From NCBI RefSeq assembly GCF_000327065.1, contig NC_019936.1:1178001-1242000 (forward strand): DNA of 64,000 bases, read 5' to 3'. Below the pieces are notes generated by a model, which was not told the DNA's origin, did not search any database, and saw nothing but the letters and a program-made list of their open reading frames with translations. Positions 15,804-26,000 of the stretch are shown piece by piece. Origin of the DNA: Stutzerimonas stutzeri RCH2 (GTDB taxonomy: Bacteria > Pseudomonadota > Gammaproteobacteria > Pseudomonadales > Pseudomonadaceae). The translations under genes and the position numbers were made by a program. Every line of letters starts with the position of its first letter. Position 1 is the stretch's first letter.

Positions 15804-18602
15804 TTAGGCAGCCAACCGTTCGGTCAGCTGCAGGATTTCGTTGATTTCAAGTGGACTGAACACGCCACGGATGCCTTGCGGATGGATGACCGTGAAGGGG
15901 GCGTTGATCAGGTCTTTCTTCTCCACTTTTTCGCGCTCGATGATGAAGCCCTTCAGCAGATTGAGGAATTCCATCTGCCGGCTGCTGAGCGTGGTGTGGG
16001 AGCGAATGAACTGGTCGAACGCAGCGCTGACTTCGTCCGGGAAGCTCTGCAGGACTTCGATTCCGAGGATGTGGCGGATGAACTGGATGAAGCGCGCCTT
16101 GCGGTTTTTGTAGACCTGGCGCAGCAGGTCTTCGGTGATGTGCGGGTGTTCTTCGTGCAGCAGTTCGGCCAGTGCGTTGGCCTCTTCGCTGCTCACTGGC
16201 TCGCCGTTCTTGATCTTCTGCAGCACCGGGTTGTGCGCGGTGAGTTCGGCGATCAGGTTTTCCACCATTTCGCGGTAGCGGGTGATGCTGACCGCTTCGT
16301 GCTGGGGGCCGAACTCAACCCGTTCCTTGTTGTGCAGTATGTCGGTGAGATCCAGATGCACCGGACCCGGGCTGGCCATCTGCTCGCGGAATTTCATCAG
16401 CGGGCCGAGCTTGGCCACCAACTCATCGAAGGCATCTTCGTTGGCCGTGGCCCAGTAATGGCTGGCTTGTGCGGCGCGGATCAAGGCTTCTTCTTGCTTG
16501 ACGAAGCTGACCGAGAGCGGCAATTCGCCGATCTGCTCGACGATGCCCTCTTTGATCGTGTCGGCCTGTTCTTTGTCGTCATTGAGTACGGCCAACGAGT
16601 ATTCGAGCACGTCGCGCTCGAAACGCATGGCCTTGAAGTCGGCTTCCGACACGGTACGAAACAACGGCTTGATTTCGGCACGCAGAAATTCCAGCTTCTG
16701 GGGAGTGAGGTTGATCCAGAAGTTCTCTTCGTCCAACCGGGCCAGTGCGACGGCAGCATCCTTGATCACCACGGAGTCTTTGGGCAGCGCGGCGATCTGC
16801 TGGCGCAGTTTGGCCACCTCGCGCTCAGTAATATCGATTTGGTTGATGGCAATGGCCTTGTCGATCTTGTCGAGGCGCAGGCCCACCAAGCGCACGGGTA
16901 GCGGTAGCTGGGGTTTGAGTTCCTTGCCCTTGGGTTGCAGCTTGAAGTATTCGAAGTTGTCCCAGCAATCGAGAATCAGGAAAACGTCTTTCTCGGTACA
17001 CCAAGGCTTGGGCTTGCTGGCTTCCAGCAGGCGGGTGCCGCGACCGATCATCTGCCAGAACTTGGTGTAGGAATACACCGGTTTGGCAAAGACCAGATTG
17101 ACGATTTCTCGCACGTCGATGCCGGTATCGAGCATATCCACGCTGATGGCAATGCGTGGCATGTCGTTGTTGGTGAACTGATCGAGCAGGCCGCCCTTGC
17201 CGTAGACTCGGGGGTCATCCGAGACCAGCACCTTGGCCAGTTCACCATGGTATTGCGGATAAAGCTTGTCGAAGATTTCCTCGATGCGGCGGGCATGGGC
17301 CTTGGAGGAGCAGAAGAAGATCGTCTTGCCGGGCAGCACGCCGTTGCCGTCCTTGATGCACTCCTCCATGAACTCCCTGACGATCAGGGTGTTGGTGCCC
17401 TTGTTGATGACCTGCTTTTCAAGCTGGGTGCCTTCGAAGTTGATCTCTTCTATGTCCTTGCCCTGCAGGATGAGCTTTTTCTGGTCTTCCAGTGAAATGG
17501 TGCGCTTGCTGATGCCTTCCATCTGGAACCGGGTCTGGATTTTCATGACCTGGAAGTTGCAGAGATAGGGCGGCACGCGATTGACGGCCTCTTCGAAGGT
17601 ATAGGCGAAGGTAGGCAAACCGTCTTCGCAGTGGAAGAGTTGGAAGGTGTTGTGGTCGATGATGTCGGTCGGCGTCGCCGTCAGACCGAGGGTGATGGTT
17701 TTGAAGTAATCGAGGATTTCGCCGTAGGTGTTGTAGATGGAGCGGTGGCTCTCATCGACGACGATGAAATCGAAGAAGTGCGGCGACAGGTGCTGGACAT
17801 CGTCCCGGACAATGTTGAGCATCGTCGGGTAAGTGGCCACATAGATTCGGCGGTCTTTGGCGATGAGCTTTTCGCCCACATTGGGCCAGCGCGGTTCGTT
17901 GGGCAGGTGCTCCTTGAACGTGGCCAAGGCTTGCTCGCGCAGGGCGATGCGGTCAACGAGGAATAACACCCTCTCGGCATGGCCTGCGCGCATCAACGCA
18001 TCGACCATGGCAATGCAGGTACGGGTTTTTCCCGTGCCGGTGGCCATCACCAGCAGGAAGTCGCGTTTTTTCTGCTCGATGCCTTCGAGCACCGAGCGAA
18101 TGGCGCGGATCTGGTAATCGCGCCCGGCGATTGAGGTGTTGATGAACTCCTGCGTCAACGGTTTGCGATTGCGACGAATGTAGGCAAAACGCTCCAGATC
18201 ATCGCGTGTGGGGAAGCCGATGACCTTGCGGGGCGGCGCATTTCCCAGATCCCAGAAATAAGTCTCAAAGCCGTTGGTGTAGAAGCAGAATGGCAATTCG
18301 CTGCCGAGTTGCTTCTGGATGTTGTAGCAGTATTGCTTGGCTTGCTCACGACCAAGCGCGGCATCTCGAAGGGTCTTTTTGGCCTCGATCACGGCCAGTG
18401 GCTTCCCATCTTTGCCGAGCAGGACGTAATCGCTGAACTGATGGCCTTGGTAAGGCGTGCCTGGTTCGGCCACACCCTCTGGCAGCGCAGTGAGGATGTC
18501 GAATTCTTCGACGACCTGAGTCGGGTCTTTGACGTTCCAGCCTGATAGGGCGAGCTGCTGGTCGATCAAGTCGGCTCGTGTCTGTGCCTCGGATTTAGAC
18601 AT
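15804..18602 (-). CDS. hsdR: Type I restriction-modification restriction (motor/nuclease) subunit
   Basis: 932 aa. Two ATGs lie nine bases apart (18611 and 18602). GGAGG abuts the first directly and lies nine bases from the second, so 18602 is preferred. Domains: an N-terminal PD-(D/E)xK nuclease (D at about 58, then EAK at about 73-75), and SF2 helicase lobes with ATGTGKT (about 187-193), DESH and the QMIGRGTR motif VI. A C-terminal helical domain for docking to HsdM follows. It translocates and cuts unmethylated DNA. It is first of the five tightly packed genes, and 73-82 bases separate it from the upstream Fic gene on the same strand. Confidence 0.96.
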   Translation of the reverse strand: MSKSEAQTRADLIDQQLALSGWNVKDPTQVVEEFDILTALPEGVAEPGTPYQGHQFSDYVLLGKDGKPLAVIEAKKTLRDAALGREQAKQYCYNIQKQLGSELPFCFYTNGFETYFWDLGNAPPRKVIGFPTRDDLERFAYIRRNRKPLTQEFINTSIAGRDYQIRAIRSVLEGIEQKKRDFLLVMATGTGKTRTCIAMVDALMRAGHAERVLFLVDRIALREQALATFKEHLPNEPRWPNVGEKLIAKDRRIYVATYPTMLNIVRDDVQHLSPHFFDFIVVDESHRSIYNTYGEILDYFKTITLGLTATPTDIIDHNTFQLFHCEDGLPTFAYTFEEAVNRVPPYLCNFQVMKIQTRFQMEGISKRTISLEDQKKLILQGKDIEEINFEGTQLEKQVINKGTNTLIVREFMEECIKDGNGVLPGKTIFFCSSKAHARRIEEIFDKLYPQYHGELAKVLVSDDPRVYGKGGLLDQFTNNDMPRIAISVDMLDTGIDVREIVNLVFAKPVYSYTKFWQMIGRGTRLLEASKPKPWCTEKDVFLILDCWDNFEYFKLQPKGKELKPQLPLPVRLVGLRLDKIDKAIAINQIDITEREVAKLRQQIAALPKDSVVIKDAAVALARLDEENFWINLTPQKLEFLRAEIKPLFRTVSEADFKAMRFERDVLEYSLAVLNDDKEQADTIKEGIVEQIGELPLSVSFVKQEEALIRAAQASHYWATANEDAFDELVAKLGPLMKFREQMASPGPVHLDLTDILHNKERVEFGPQHEAVSITRYREMVENLIAELTAHNPVLQKIKNGEPVSSEEANALAELLHEEHPHITEDLLRQVYKNRKARFIQFIRHILGIEVLQSFPDEVSAAFDQFIRSHTTLSSRQMEFLNLLKGFIIEREKVEKKDLINAPFTVIHPQGIRGVFSPLEINEILQLTERLAA

Positions 18603-18684
18603 GTCTAGCATCCTCCCTGGGCGGACCTGTTGCCGCAGGTGTAATTGTCGCGGTTGCCGTGGCTAAAGACGTTCTTTTGAGTAC

Positions 18685-19746
18685 TCATTTCTCACCCAAT
18701 TGATTGGTGCGGCGCCACTTTGCTCCACGCCCTTTGCCGGTCGATTCGATCAACCCCTCTGATTTCATCGCCCGCAACACCAGCCGCACCATGTCCCGAC
18801 TCACGCCCGGGCAAGCTTCTTCAATCTCGGAGATGGAAAACGGCAGGGTGCGCCCCAGGGCTTCCGCGCGCACCCGGTCGCCTTTGCTGCCGCGGCCACG
18901 CTCGATGGTGCCGACACGCTCCTCGAACTCGCGATAGGCCCGCAGCAAGGCCCCCCAGAAGTAGTCAAGCCAGGGTTTGACGTCGTGCTGCCCTTGATGC
19001 CAGCCTTGCGAACTGGCTTCCAGCGTCTCGTAATAGCCTTCCTTGGTTTCCTCGAAGATGCGCTCCAGGCTGATGTAGCGGCCCACGGCATAGTCGAAGT
19101 GGTAGAGCAGCAATAGGGTTAGCAAACGCGACATGCGACCGTTGCCGTCGGGGAAGGGGTGGATGCATAGGAAGTCGAGCATCGCCAGGGGTACCAGCAC
19201 CAGCGGATCGGCCAGATGTTGGTCCAGTGCGGTGGCGTAGTGCCGGGTCATATCGGCCATGGCCATCGGCGTCAGATGCGCGGCGACCGGCTGGAAGCGC
19301 AGCCGTGACGTGCCGTCCGGATGGCGTTCGATGATGTCGTTGTTGGTGGCTTTCCAGCGTCCGCCGGCCTGTGGCATGTAGCGATACAGCATGGTGTGCA
19401 ATTGCAGCACCACGCCTTCGTTGAAGGGCATGTGCGCGGCCGATTCGTGGATCAACGCTAGGGCGTCGCGGTAGCCGGCGATCTCCTGTTCGGAGCGACT
19501 CTTCGGTGCTGCATTGCGGATGACCAGGGACTTCAGTCGCGAGGGCGCGACGACAACACCTTCCAATCGGTTGGATGATTCGGTGGATTCGACCACCGCG
19601 ATCTGGCGCAGGCCCTTGAGGGCTTCCGGAGACTGGGCGGCGTAGAGTTGTTGCTTGCCCTGATACTCGCCCAATGCGCGCAGTGTGGCGGCCTGGGTAC
19701 CATCGAAGCGAAGCGCGGTGAGGTACTCGGGAGTAAGCGAGTGCAT
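18685..19746 (-). CDS. Fic-domain protein (class II, self-inhibited AMPylator type) with C-terminal winged helix
   Basis: 353 aa. The complete Fic active-site motif HPFPDGNGRMSR is at 196-207. The upstream inhibitory helix motif SNRLEG (58-63) matches [S/T]xxxE[G/N], so this is a class II Fic protein expected to carry its own brake. Residues 305-353 (SISEIEEACPGVSRDMVRL...) look like a winged helix-turn-helix, suggesting DNA binding. Fic enzymes transfer AMP or other phosphate groups to hydroxyl side chains; the target here is unknown. It lies directly upstream of hsdR in the same orientation and could be co-transcribed with the restriction operon. Its own upstream region holds a repeated motif that may be its operator. 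Confidence 0.9.
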   Translation of the reverse strand: MHSLTPEYLTALRFDGTQAATLRALGEYQGKQQLYAAQSPEALKGLRQIAVVESTESSNRLEGVVVAPSRLKSLVIRNAAPKSRSEQEIAGYRDALALIHESAAHMPFNEGVVLQLHTMLYRYMPQAGGRWKATNNDIIERHPDGTSRLRFQPVAAHLTPMAMADMTRHYATALDQHLADPLVLVPLAMLDFLCIHPFPDGNGRMSRLLTLLLLYHFDYAVGRYISLERIFEETKEGYYETLEASSQGWHQGQHDVKPWLDYFWGALLRAYREFEERVGTIERGRGSKGDRVRAEALGRTLPFSISEIEEACPGVSRDMVRLVLRAMKSEGLIESTGKGRGAKWRRTNQLGEK

Positions 19747-19768
19747 GGAAATGTAAGCTCAGGCTGCC

Positions 19769-19972
19769 TAAATGGGGCAATCATAGTCGTTAAATGGGGT
19801 ATTGTCTTTTAAAATGCCTCATTAAAGTCGTTTGATTACCCTGTTTTCACTGCCGTGGGCCTCGGAGAGGGAGGTCGCCCTGTCTGGCAGGGTGCGACCA
19901 CGTGAATCACGGCCTATAAAGGGGCATTAGCGGCCTAAATTACCCTTTTTAATCATTGGATTGCCCTGTTTA
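19769..19972. repeat. array of about six copies of a 13-bp motif (consensus ATTRCCCYGTTTA) upstream of the Fic gene
   Basis: Minus-oriented copies lie at about 19769-19782, 19791-19804 and 19917-19929; plus-oriented copies at 19835-19847, 19939-19951 and 19960-19972. A weaker plus copy is at 19813-19825. The core GCCC/ACCC with flanking AT and TTTA is conserved. The 258-base gap between the Fic and integrase genes is AT-rich and contains nothing else. The copies are likely protein-binding sites: an autoregulatory operator for the Fic protein's winged helix, or recombinase/excisionase arm sites. Confidence 0.6.
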
Positions 19973-20004
19973 TAGCCTCCAGTCCTCTGCAAAGGCGAAC
20001 AGAA

Positions 20005-21216
20005 TTATTCGGTGTCGCTGTGCTCTGCCGCACTCAGGTAGCCCGCCCAAGCCTGTAGCAGCGACCTTCTCTGATCCAGCAGCAGCGCCTTGTTGTAGGT
20101 CGCCCGAACCTTGTTGCTTTCCACATGAGCAAGTTGCCGCTCAATCGCATCAGGCCGGAATCCGTTTTCGTTGGCCCAGGTCGAGAAGGTCGTTCGCCAG
20201 CAATGCGGCGTCGTTCCCCGGCCCAGGTTCATATCGCGCATGGCGTACGTAAGCCGGTTGGGCGTGGTGAAGCCTTTGCCGCTCCGGTGCGGGAACAAGT
20301 AGCGTCCGCCCCCGGTGATGCGCTGCAAGTCTTTCAGTACAGCAATAGCCTGCGCAGACAGTGGGCTGACATGCTCTCGCCGCGCCTTCATCTTGGCTGC
20401 AGGCCGACGCCACACGGCATCCTCAAAATCGAACTCTTCCCATTCGGCATCGGCAGCTTCCCCGGGACGGCAAGCGGTCAGCGCAATCAACCGCAGGCAC
20501 AGCGCGGTTTCCGGATAGCCCCTGTAGCCGCGCAATGCCTGATAAAACTTCTGGATCTGCTCGCGCGTCATCGCCGCCTTGCTTTCGCTGGCAGGCACGC
20601 GTAGCAGTCCGCGCAGGCTCGGGATCGGGTTGGCCTCAACCAGGCCACGCACGACCGCAAACTCGAAGATGGCCGAAAGATCGCCTTTGACGTGAATGGC
20701 CGCCCATGCGCCATGAGCTTTGCACTCTTCCAGCAGTGGGCGGATCTGCTTGACACCAATGTCGCTCATCGGCATTCCGTCGAACTTGGGAGACAGATAC
20801 TTCCTGATGCGGGACTCTTTCGTGCGATAGGAGCTGTGCGCGAAGACAGGCTTGATCTCGGCCAGGTAGGCTTGCGCAACCTTGGCAAACGAGCTTTCCT
20901 GGGCGCGCTTGCGTTCTGCCAGCGCCTCAAGATTGCGCTGCTTTACCTGCTGCCGCTCATGGGCGGGGTGGATACCTTGCTTGACCAGGGCGCGCGCTTT
21001 CTCACGGGCAGTACGCGCCTCTGCAAGGCTTACTTGCGGAAAGCTGCCGATGGCAAAGAGGTTTTCCTTGCCTTGCAGGCGGTACTTCCACCGCCAGAGC
21101 TTGCCGCCGGCGGGCTTGACCAGCAGGAACAAGCCCCCGCCGTCTGAAAGTTTCCAGTCTCGATCAGCAGGTTTGACTGACTTGACCTTGGCGTCAGTGA
21201 GTAGATTCTCGGGCAT
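20005..21216 (-). CDS. P4-type tyrosine integrase (DUF4102 N-terminal domain)
   Basis: 403 aa from ATG 21216 (MPENLLTDAKVKSVKPADRD); upstream in-frame codons lack support. Domains: the N-terminal DUF4102 arm-binding domain (LSDGGGLFLLVKPAGGKLWR), a SAM-like core-binding domain (about 100-190), and a catalytic domain. Catalytic residues visible are the arginine in LTACRPGEA, HCWRTTF (HxxR), QLAHVE and the tyrosine in VRATYNKAL. Enzymes of this type integrate genomic islands, often next to tRNA genes. It lies at the right end of the island, transcribed inwards, with TACCCCC repeats immediately upstream. Confidence 0.95.
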   Translation of the reverse strand: MPENLLTDAKVKSVKPADRDWKLSDGGGLFLLVKPAGGKLWRWKYRLQGKENLFAIGSFPQVSLAEARTAREKARALVKQGIHPAHERQQVKQRNLEALAERKRAQESSFAKVAQAYLAEIKPVFAHSSYRTKESRIRKYLSPKFDGMPMSDIGVKQIRPLLEECKAHGAWAAIHVKGDLSAIFEFAVVRGLVEANPIPSLRGLLRVPASESKAAMTREQIQKFYQALRGYRGYPETALCLRLIALTACRPGEAADAEWEEFDFEDAVWRRPAAKMKARREHVSPLSAQAIAVLKDLQRITGGGRYLFPHRSGKGFTTPNRLTYAMRDMNLGRGTTPHCWRTTFSTWANENGFRPDAIERQLAHVESNKVRATYNKALLLDQRRSLLQAWAGYLSAAEHSDTE

Positions 21217-21239
21217 CGTTGGACTCCACTGCGGGGAAA

Positions 21240-21276
21240 AGTACCCCCACGGTTGAACACGAGTACCCCCAACGCT
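21240..21276. repeat. three TACCCCC repeats at the right end of the island (candidate integrase arm/att region)
   Basis: TACCCCC occurs three times upstream of the integrase start, in the same orientation as the two related repeats (TACCCCC and TACCCCA) at 7540-7558 at the left end. The remaining bases to ychF (21277-21410) hold no gene. I could not find an exact core direct repeat flanking the island. Confidence 0.45.
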
Positions 21277-21410
21277 ACCCCCGATTTTTTCAGGCCTCGA
21301 CGAGCAATAGGAACGCTCAGTAGACCGTATTGTTTGGCAAGCCCTTGATTTCAAAAGGCCTGCTCAGTCCACTGAGCGCTACTGAACGCTCCCGAGATCA
21401 GAAAAAATCG

Positions 21411-22511
<1,101 letters not shown>

Positions 22512-22536
22512 GGTGATCTTGCCTCGGAGTTAGGTT

Positions 22537-23121
22537 TCAGGCCTTCTGGCTGTGCAGGCGCTGCATGGCGCGAGTCCAGTCGCCGGTCAGGATTTCCGGC
22601 ACAACATCCAACGCGAAGTCGATGCTGGCGTCGAGCTTTTCGCGCTCGGCTTGCGGCGCACGCCCCAGCACATAACCGCTGACCAGGCTAGCGTGACCCG
22701 GATGGCCGATACCCAGGCGCAGGCGATGAAAGCTGTTTTGATTGCCGAGCTTGGCGATGATGTCGCGCAGCCCGTTGTGCCCGCCATGACCGCCGCCCTG
22801 CTTGAGCTTGGCGACGCCGGGGGGCATGTCGAGTTCATCATGGGCGACCAGGATGGACTCGGGGGGAATTCGGAAAAAGCCGGCCAATGCCGCCACTGCC
22901 TGACCGCTGCGGTTCATGTAGGTAGTGGGGATGAGCAGGCGGATATCTTCGCCCTGATGGCTGAACTTGCCGACCAGGCCGAAATACTTGCGATCATTGC
23001 TGAGCGCGACGCCTTCACGGGCAGCCAGGCGCTCAACGAAAAGAGCCCCCGCGTTATGCCGGGTCTGGTCGTATTCAGGGCCTGGATTTCCCAGGCCGAC
23101 GATCAGTTTTACGGCAGTCAC
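22537..23121 (-). CDS. pth: peptidyl-tRNA hydrolase
   Basis: 194 aa, the standard length. The N-terminal [20 protein letters not shown] motif contains the catalytic histidine, and HDELDMPPG and [12 protein letters not shown] complete the family signature. It frees tRNA from peptides dropped by ribosomes. It is downstream of rplY by 33 bases and upstream of ychF on the same strand. Confidence 0.98.
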   Translation of the reverse strand: MTAVKLIVGLGNPGPEYDQTRHNAGALFVERLAAREGVALSNDRKYFGLVGKFSHQGEDIRLLIPTTYMNRSGQAVAALAGFFRIPPESILVAHDELDMPPGVAKLKQGGGHGGHNGLRDIIAKLGNQNSFHRLRLGIGHPGHASLVSGYVLGRAPQAEREKLDASIDFALDVVPEILTGDWTRAMQRLHSQKA

Positions 23122-23154
23122 GACGGGGGCCTCTTCTTTGGCTATGCGAGTGGA

Positions 23155-23772
23155 TTACTCGGCAGCGCCTTCTTCTTTCGGAGCGTCTTCCTTGCTCACG
23201 CGCGGAGCGTGAACGTTGGCAACCGGCAGGTCGCTGCCGTGGGCCAGGGCGACCAGCTCAACGCCTTTCGGCAGTTTGATGTCGGTCATGTGCAGAACCT
23301 GGCCGACTTCGACGTTGATCATGTCGACTTCGATGAATTCCGGCAGGTCTTGCGGCAGGCAGGAAACTTCGACTTCGTTCAGGTTGTGCAGGATCTCGCC
23401 GCCTTGCTTCTTCACGCCAACCGAAGATTCCTGGTTGATGAAGTGCAGGGGAACGGTAGCGGTCAGCTTGTGGCCGGCAACGACGCGAACGAAGTCAGCG
23501 TGCAGCACGAAGCTCTTGGCCGGGTGACGCTGCAGCGCCTTGATCAGAACGGATTCGTTCTGGCCATCGACGTTCAGGTTCAGAACGTGGCTGAAGGAAG
23601 CCTCGTTCTCCAGCAGCTTGGCGAAGTCCTTGGCCAGGATGCTGATGGACTGCGGGGCCTTGTCGCCACCGTAGATGACGGCCGGAACCAGGGCGGCGTT
23701 ACGACGCAGGCGGCGGCTCGCACCTTTCCCCAGGTCGGAACGCACTTGGGCATTCAGAGTGAAATCGTTCAT
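23155..23772 (-). CDS. rplY: 50S ribosomal protein L25, long CTC form
   Basis: 205 aa: the N-terminal L25 domain (to about 95) binds 5S rRNA, and the C-terminal TL5/CTC beta domain explains the length beyond the 94-aa E. coli protein. The tail is acidic ([12 protein letters not shown]). It is separated from prs by a terminator, so it likely has its own promoter as well, and it precedes pth. Confidence 0.97.
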   Translation of the reverse strand: MNDFTLNAQVRSDLGKGASRRLRRNAALVPAVIYGGDKAPQSISILAKDFAKLLENEASFSHVLNLNVDGQNESVLIKALQRHPAKSFVLHADFVRVVAGHKLTATVPLHFINQESSVGVKKQGGEILHNLNEVEVSCLPQDLPEFIEVDMINVEVGQVLHMTDIKLPKGVELVALAHGSDLPVANVHAPRVSKEDAPKEEGAAE

Positions 23773-23833
23773 GGTGATTCTCCAGTAGCAACATTACCTG
23801 TCGCGCTTGCGACCAGCGCTCGGGCTGTTGGGC

Positions 23834-23857
23834 AAAAAGCCCCGCGCGAGGCGGGGC
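23834..23857 (-). terminator. Rho-independent terminator between prs and rplY
   Basis: On the minus strand a 7-bp GC stem (GCCCCGC / GCGGGGC) with a 5-base loop is followed by TTTTT, 35 bases after the prs stop codon. Confidence 0.88.
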
Positions 23858-23891
23858 ACATTACGTTCAGTGCGATTTGCTTAGCTTTCGC

Positions 23892-24833
23892 TTAGCGGAA
23901 CATCGCGCTGATCGATTCGGCATTGCTGATGCGGCGAACTGCTTCAGCCACCACTGGCGCGATGTCCAGTTGGCGAATTCGGGTGCACGACTGTGCGGCT
24001 GCCGACAGCGGAATGGTGTTGGTCACCACCAGCTCGTCGAGCACCGAACCTTCGATATTCTCGATGGCGCGGCCGGACAGGATCGGGTGTGTGCAGTAGG
24101 CGTAGACCTTGGCAGCGCCATGATCCTTCAGTGCCTTGGCTGCATGGCACAGGGTGCCGGCGGTATCGACCATGTCATCGACGAGGATGCAGGTACGGCC
24201 TTCGATATCACCGATGATGTGCATCACTTCGGACTGGTTGGCCTTCGGCCGACGCTTGTCGATGATTGCCAGATCCACACCGAGGGACTTGGCCACGGCA
24301 CGGGCACGGACCACGCCACCGATGTCCGGGGAAACGATCATCAGGTTCTCGAAGCGCTGAGCCTGGATGTCGTCGACCAGTACTGGCGAGCCGTAGATGT
24401 TGTCTACCGGCATATCGAAGAAGCCCTGGATCTGGTCTGCGTGCAGGTCGACGGTCAGAACACGGTTGACGCCCACGACGTCGAGCATGTCGGCCACGAC
24501 CTTGGCGCTGATCGGCACACGAGCAGAGCGTGGGCGACGATCCTGGCGGGCATAACCGAAGTAGGGGATCACGGCGGTGATTCGCGACGCCGAGGAGCGG
24601 CGGAAGGCATCGGCCAGTACCACCAGTTCCATCAGGTTGTCGTTGGTCGGAGCACAGGTCGGTTGGATCAGAAAGACGTCCTTACCACGAACGTTCTCGT
24701 TGATCTCGACACTGATTTCGCCGTCGGAGAACTTTCCGACGTAGGCATCACCGAGGGGGATATGCAGCTGACGTACGACACGCCGGGCCAGGTCGGGGTT
24801 GGCGTTCCCCGTGAAGACCATCATCTTGGACAC
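23892..24833 (-). CDS. prs: ribose-phosphate pyrophosphokinase
   Basis: 313 aa from a GTG start at 24833 ([10 protein letters not shown]), which gives the length and N-terminus of other Pseudomonas Prs; the longer frame from 24881 runs back towards the tRNA genes and is not used. The PRPP-binding loop [13 protein letters not shown] and the flexible-loop region [14 protein letters not shown] are intact. It makes PRPP from ribose-5-phosphate and ATP for nucleotide, histidine and tryptophan synthesis. It lies just downstream of two tRNA-Gln genes. Confidence 0.97.
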   Translation of the reverse strand: MSKMMVFTGNANPDLARRVVRQLHIPLGDAYVGKFSDGEISVEINENVRGKDVFLIQPTCAPTNDNLMELVVLADAFRRSSASRITAVIPYFGYARQDRRPRSARVPISAKVVADMLDVVGVNRVLTVDLHADQIQGFFDMPVDNIYGSPVLVDDIQAQRFENLMIVSPDIGGVVRARAVAKSLGVDLAIIDKRRPKANQSEVMHIIGDIEGRTCILVDDMVDTAGTLCHAAKALKDHGAAKVYAYCTHPILSGRAIENIEGSVLDELVVTNTIPLSAAAQSCTRIRQLDIAPVVAEAVRRISNAESISAMFR

Positions 24834-24911
24834 GCGCAGTACCTGCCTGAGGGTGGGTCCGATGAATAAAAAGCTGTTCAAAAGGCAAGCTCTTGAACAG
24901 CTTCAAGTGTA

Positions 24912-24987
24912 TGGCAGGGGCGGCTGGATTCGAACCAACGCATGCCAGGATCAAAAACCTGGTGCCTTACCGCTTGGCGACGCCCCT
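24912..24987 (-). tRNA. tRNA-Gln-like gene with an 8-base anticodon loop
   Basis: 76 bases including encoded CCA. It is identical to the neighbouring tRNA-Gln(UUG) except for one extra T in the anticodon loop: plus-strand A run 24953-24957 has five A where the other copy has four. The stem CCAGG/CCTGG is intact, so the loop becomes TTTTTGAT, eight bases. It could be a non-functional duplicate, a +1 frameshift-suppressor-like tRNA, or a sequencing error in a homopolymer. Confidence 0.8.
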
Positions 24988-25045
24988 GTAGGGTCAACTT
25001 CTACGTATCCAGTGCGCTTTCGATCATACGAACCTTGGGAGGTTA

Positions 25046-25120
25046 TGGCAGGGGCGGCTGGATTCGAACCAACGCATGCCAGGATCAAAACCTGGTGCCT
25101 TACCGCTTGGCGACGCCCCT
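25046..25120 (-). tRNA. tRNA-Gln (anticodon UUG)
   Basis: 75 bases with encoded CCA. The acceptor stem AGGGGCG/CGCCCCT, D-loop AGCGGTAA, anticodon loop TTTTGAT (anticodon TTG) and T-loop TTCGAAT are all normal. It lies between ispE and prs, the usual position of a tRNA-Gln gene in Pseudomonas. Confidence 0.97.
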
Positions 25121-25139
25121 GTATCGTACAACCTGTGTG

Positions 25140-26000
25140 CTACGCACTTACTTCCTGCGCCAGTTTTTCAAGGCATCGGTGCAACATCGAAACGTTACGA
25201 CCGCGGGCCACGAAACTTGGCAAAGTGTCTGGAAGTTGGCGGCGGACTTTATCAGCCTCGCCTTCGTTTGGGAAGCTCCCAAACACACAAGCTCCAGTGC
25301 CAGTCATGCTTGCGGGAACGAATTTGTTCAACAAGCTCAAAGCGTTACGAACTTCTGGATAACGCTTCTCGACGACCGGCTGACAGTCATTATGACCGCC
25401 CCCTGCAAGAAGGCTGCGAACTGTAATGGCCGGGGTATTACGTGTCAACTCTGGGTCGGCAAATATTTCCGCTGTACTAACAGAGACTTGCGGCGCGATT
25501 ACGAGGAACCATGGCTCGGGTAAATCGACCGGTTGCAGGCGCTCGCCAACCCCCTCCGCAAACGCCGCGCGGCCGCGGACGAACACCGGTACATCGGCGC
25601 CCAGGCTGAGCCCCAGTTCGGCGAGTCGCTCTTCGCCGAGGTGCAGATTCCACAGGTAGTCGAGACCGAGCAGGGTGGTCGCTGCGTCGGAGCTGCCGCC
25701 GCCGATACCGCCACCCATGGGCAGGCGTTTGAGCAGGGTGATGTCTGCGCCGAGCGAGCAGTTGCTGGTGCGCTGCAGCAGGCGCGCCGCACGGACGATC
25801 AGGTTGCTGTCGTGATCGACGCCGGGGAGCTCGGTATGCAGACGGATTTCGCCGTCTTCACGCAGGCGGAAGCTGAGTTCGTCACCATGGTCGAGAAACT
25901 GGAACAGCGTCTGCAACTCGTGATAGCCATCGGCGCGGCGGCCGGTGATGTGCAGCATCAGATTGAGCTTGGCCGGTGCCGGCAGGGTGAGTGTCTGCAT
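25140..26000 (-). CDS. ispE: 4-diphosphocytidyl-2-C-methyl-D-erythritol kinase
   Basis: 286 aa. GHMP kinase motifs are present: an N-terminal [21 protein letters not shown] segment and the glycine-rich ATP loop [16 protein letters not shown]. It phosphorylates CDP-methylerythritol in the non-mevalonate isoprenoid pathway. Its start codon abuts the lolB stop codon with no gap, so translation is coupled. The tRNA-Gln genes follow 20 bases downstream. Confidence 0.97.
   Translation of the reverse strand: MQTLTLPAPAKLNLMLHITGRRADGYHELQTLFQFLDHGDELSFRLREDGEIRLHTELPGVDHDSNLIVRAARLLQRTSNCSLGADITLLKRLPMGGGIGGGSSDAATTLLGLDYLWNLHLGEERLAELGLSLGADVPVFVRGRAAFAEGVGERLQPVDLPEPWFLVIAPQVSVSTAEIFADPELTRNTPAITVRSLLAGGGHNDCQPVVEKRYPEVRNALSLLNKFVPASMTGTGACVFGSFPNEGEADKVRRQLPDTLPSFVARGRNVSMLHRCLEKLAQEVSA

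Noticed and set aside
7417..21410. Exact attL/attR core direct repeat
   Set aside because: I compared both edges by eye and found only the TACCCCC arm-like repeats, no convincing longer identical core, so no att site is called.
24799..25523. Plus-strand frames running through the tRNA-Gln pair
   Set aside because: They contain the repeated tRNA sequence read as protein (two near-identical peptide blocks) and overlap ispE and prs.
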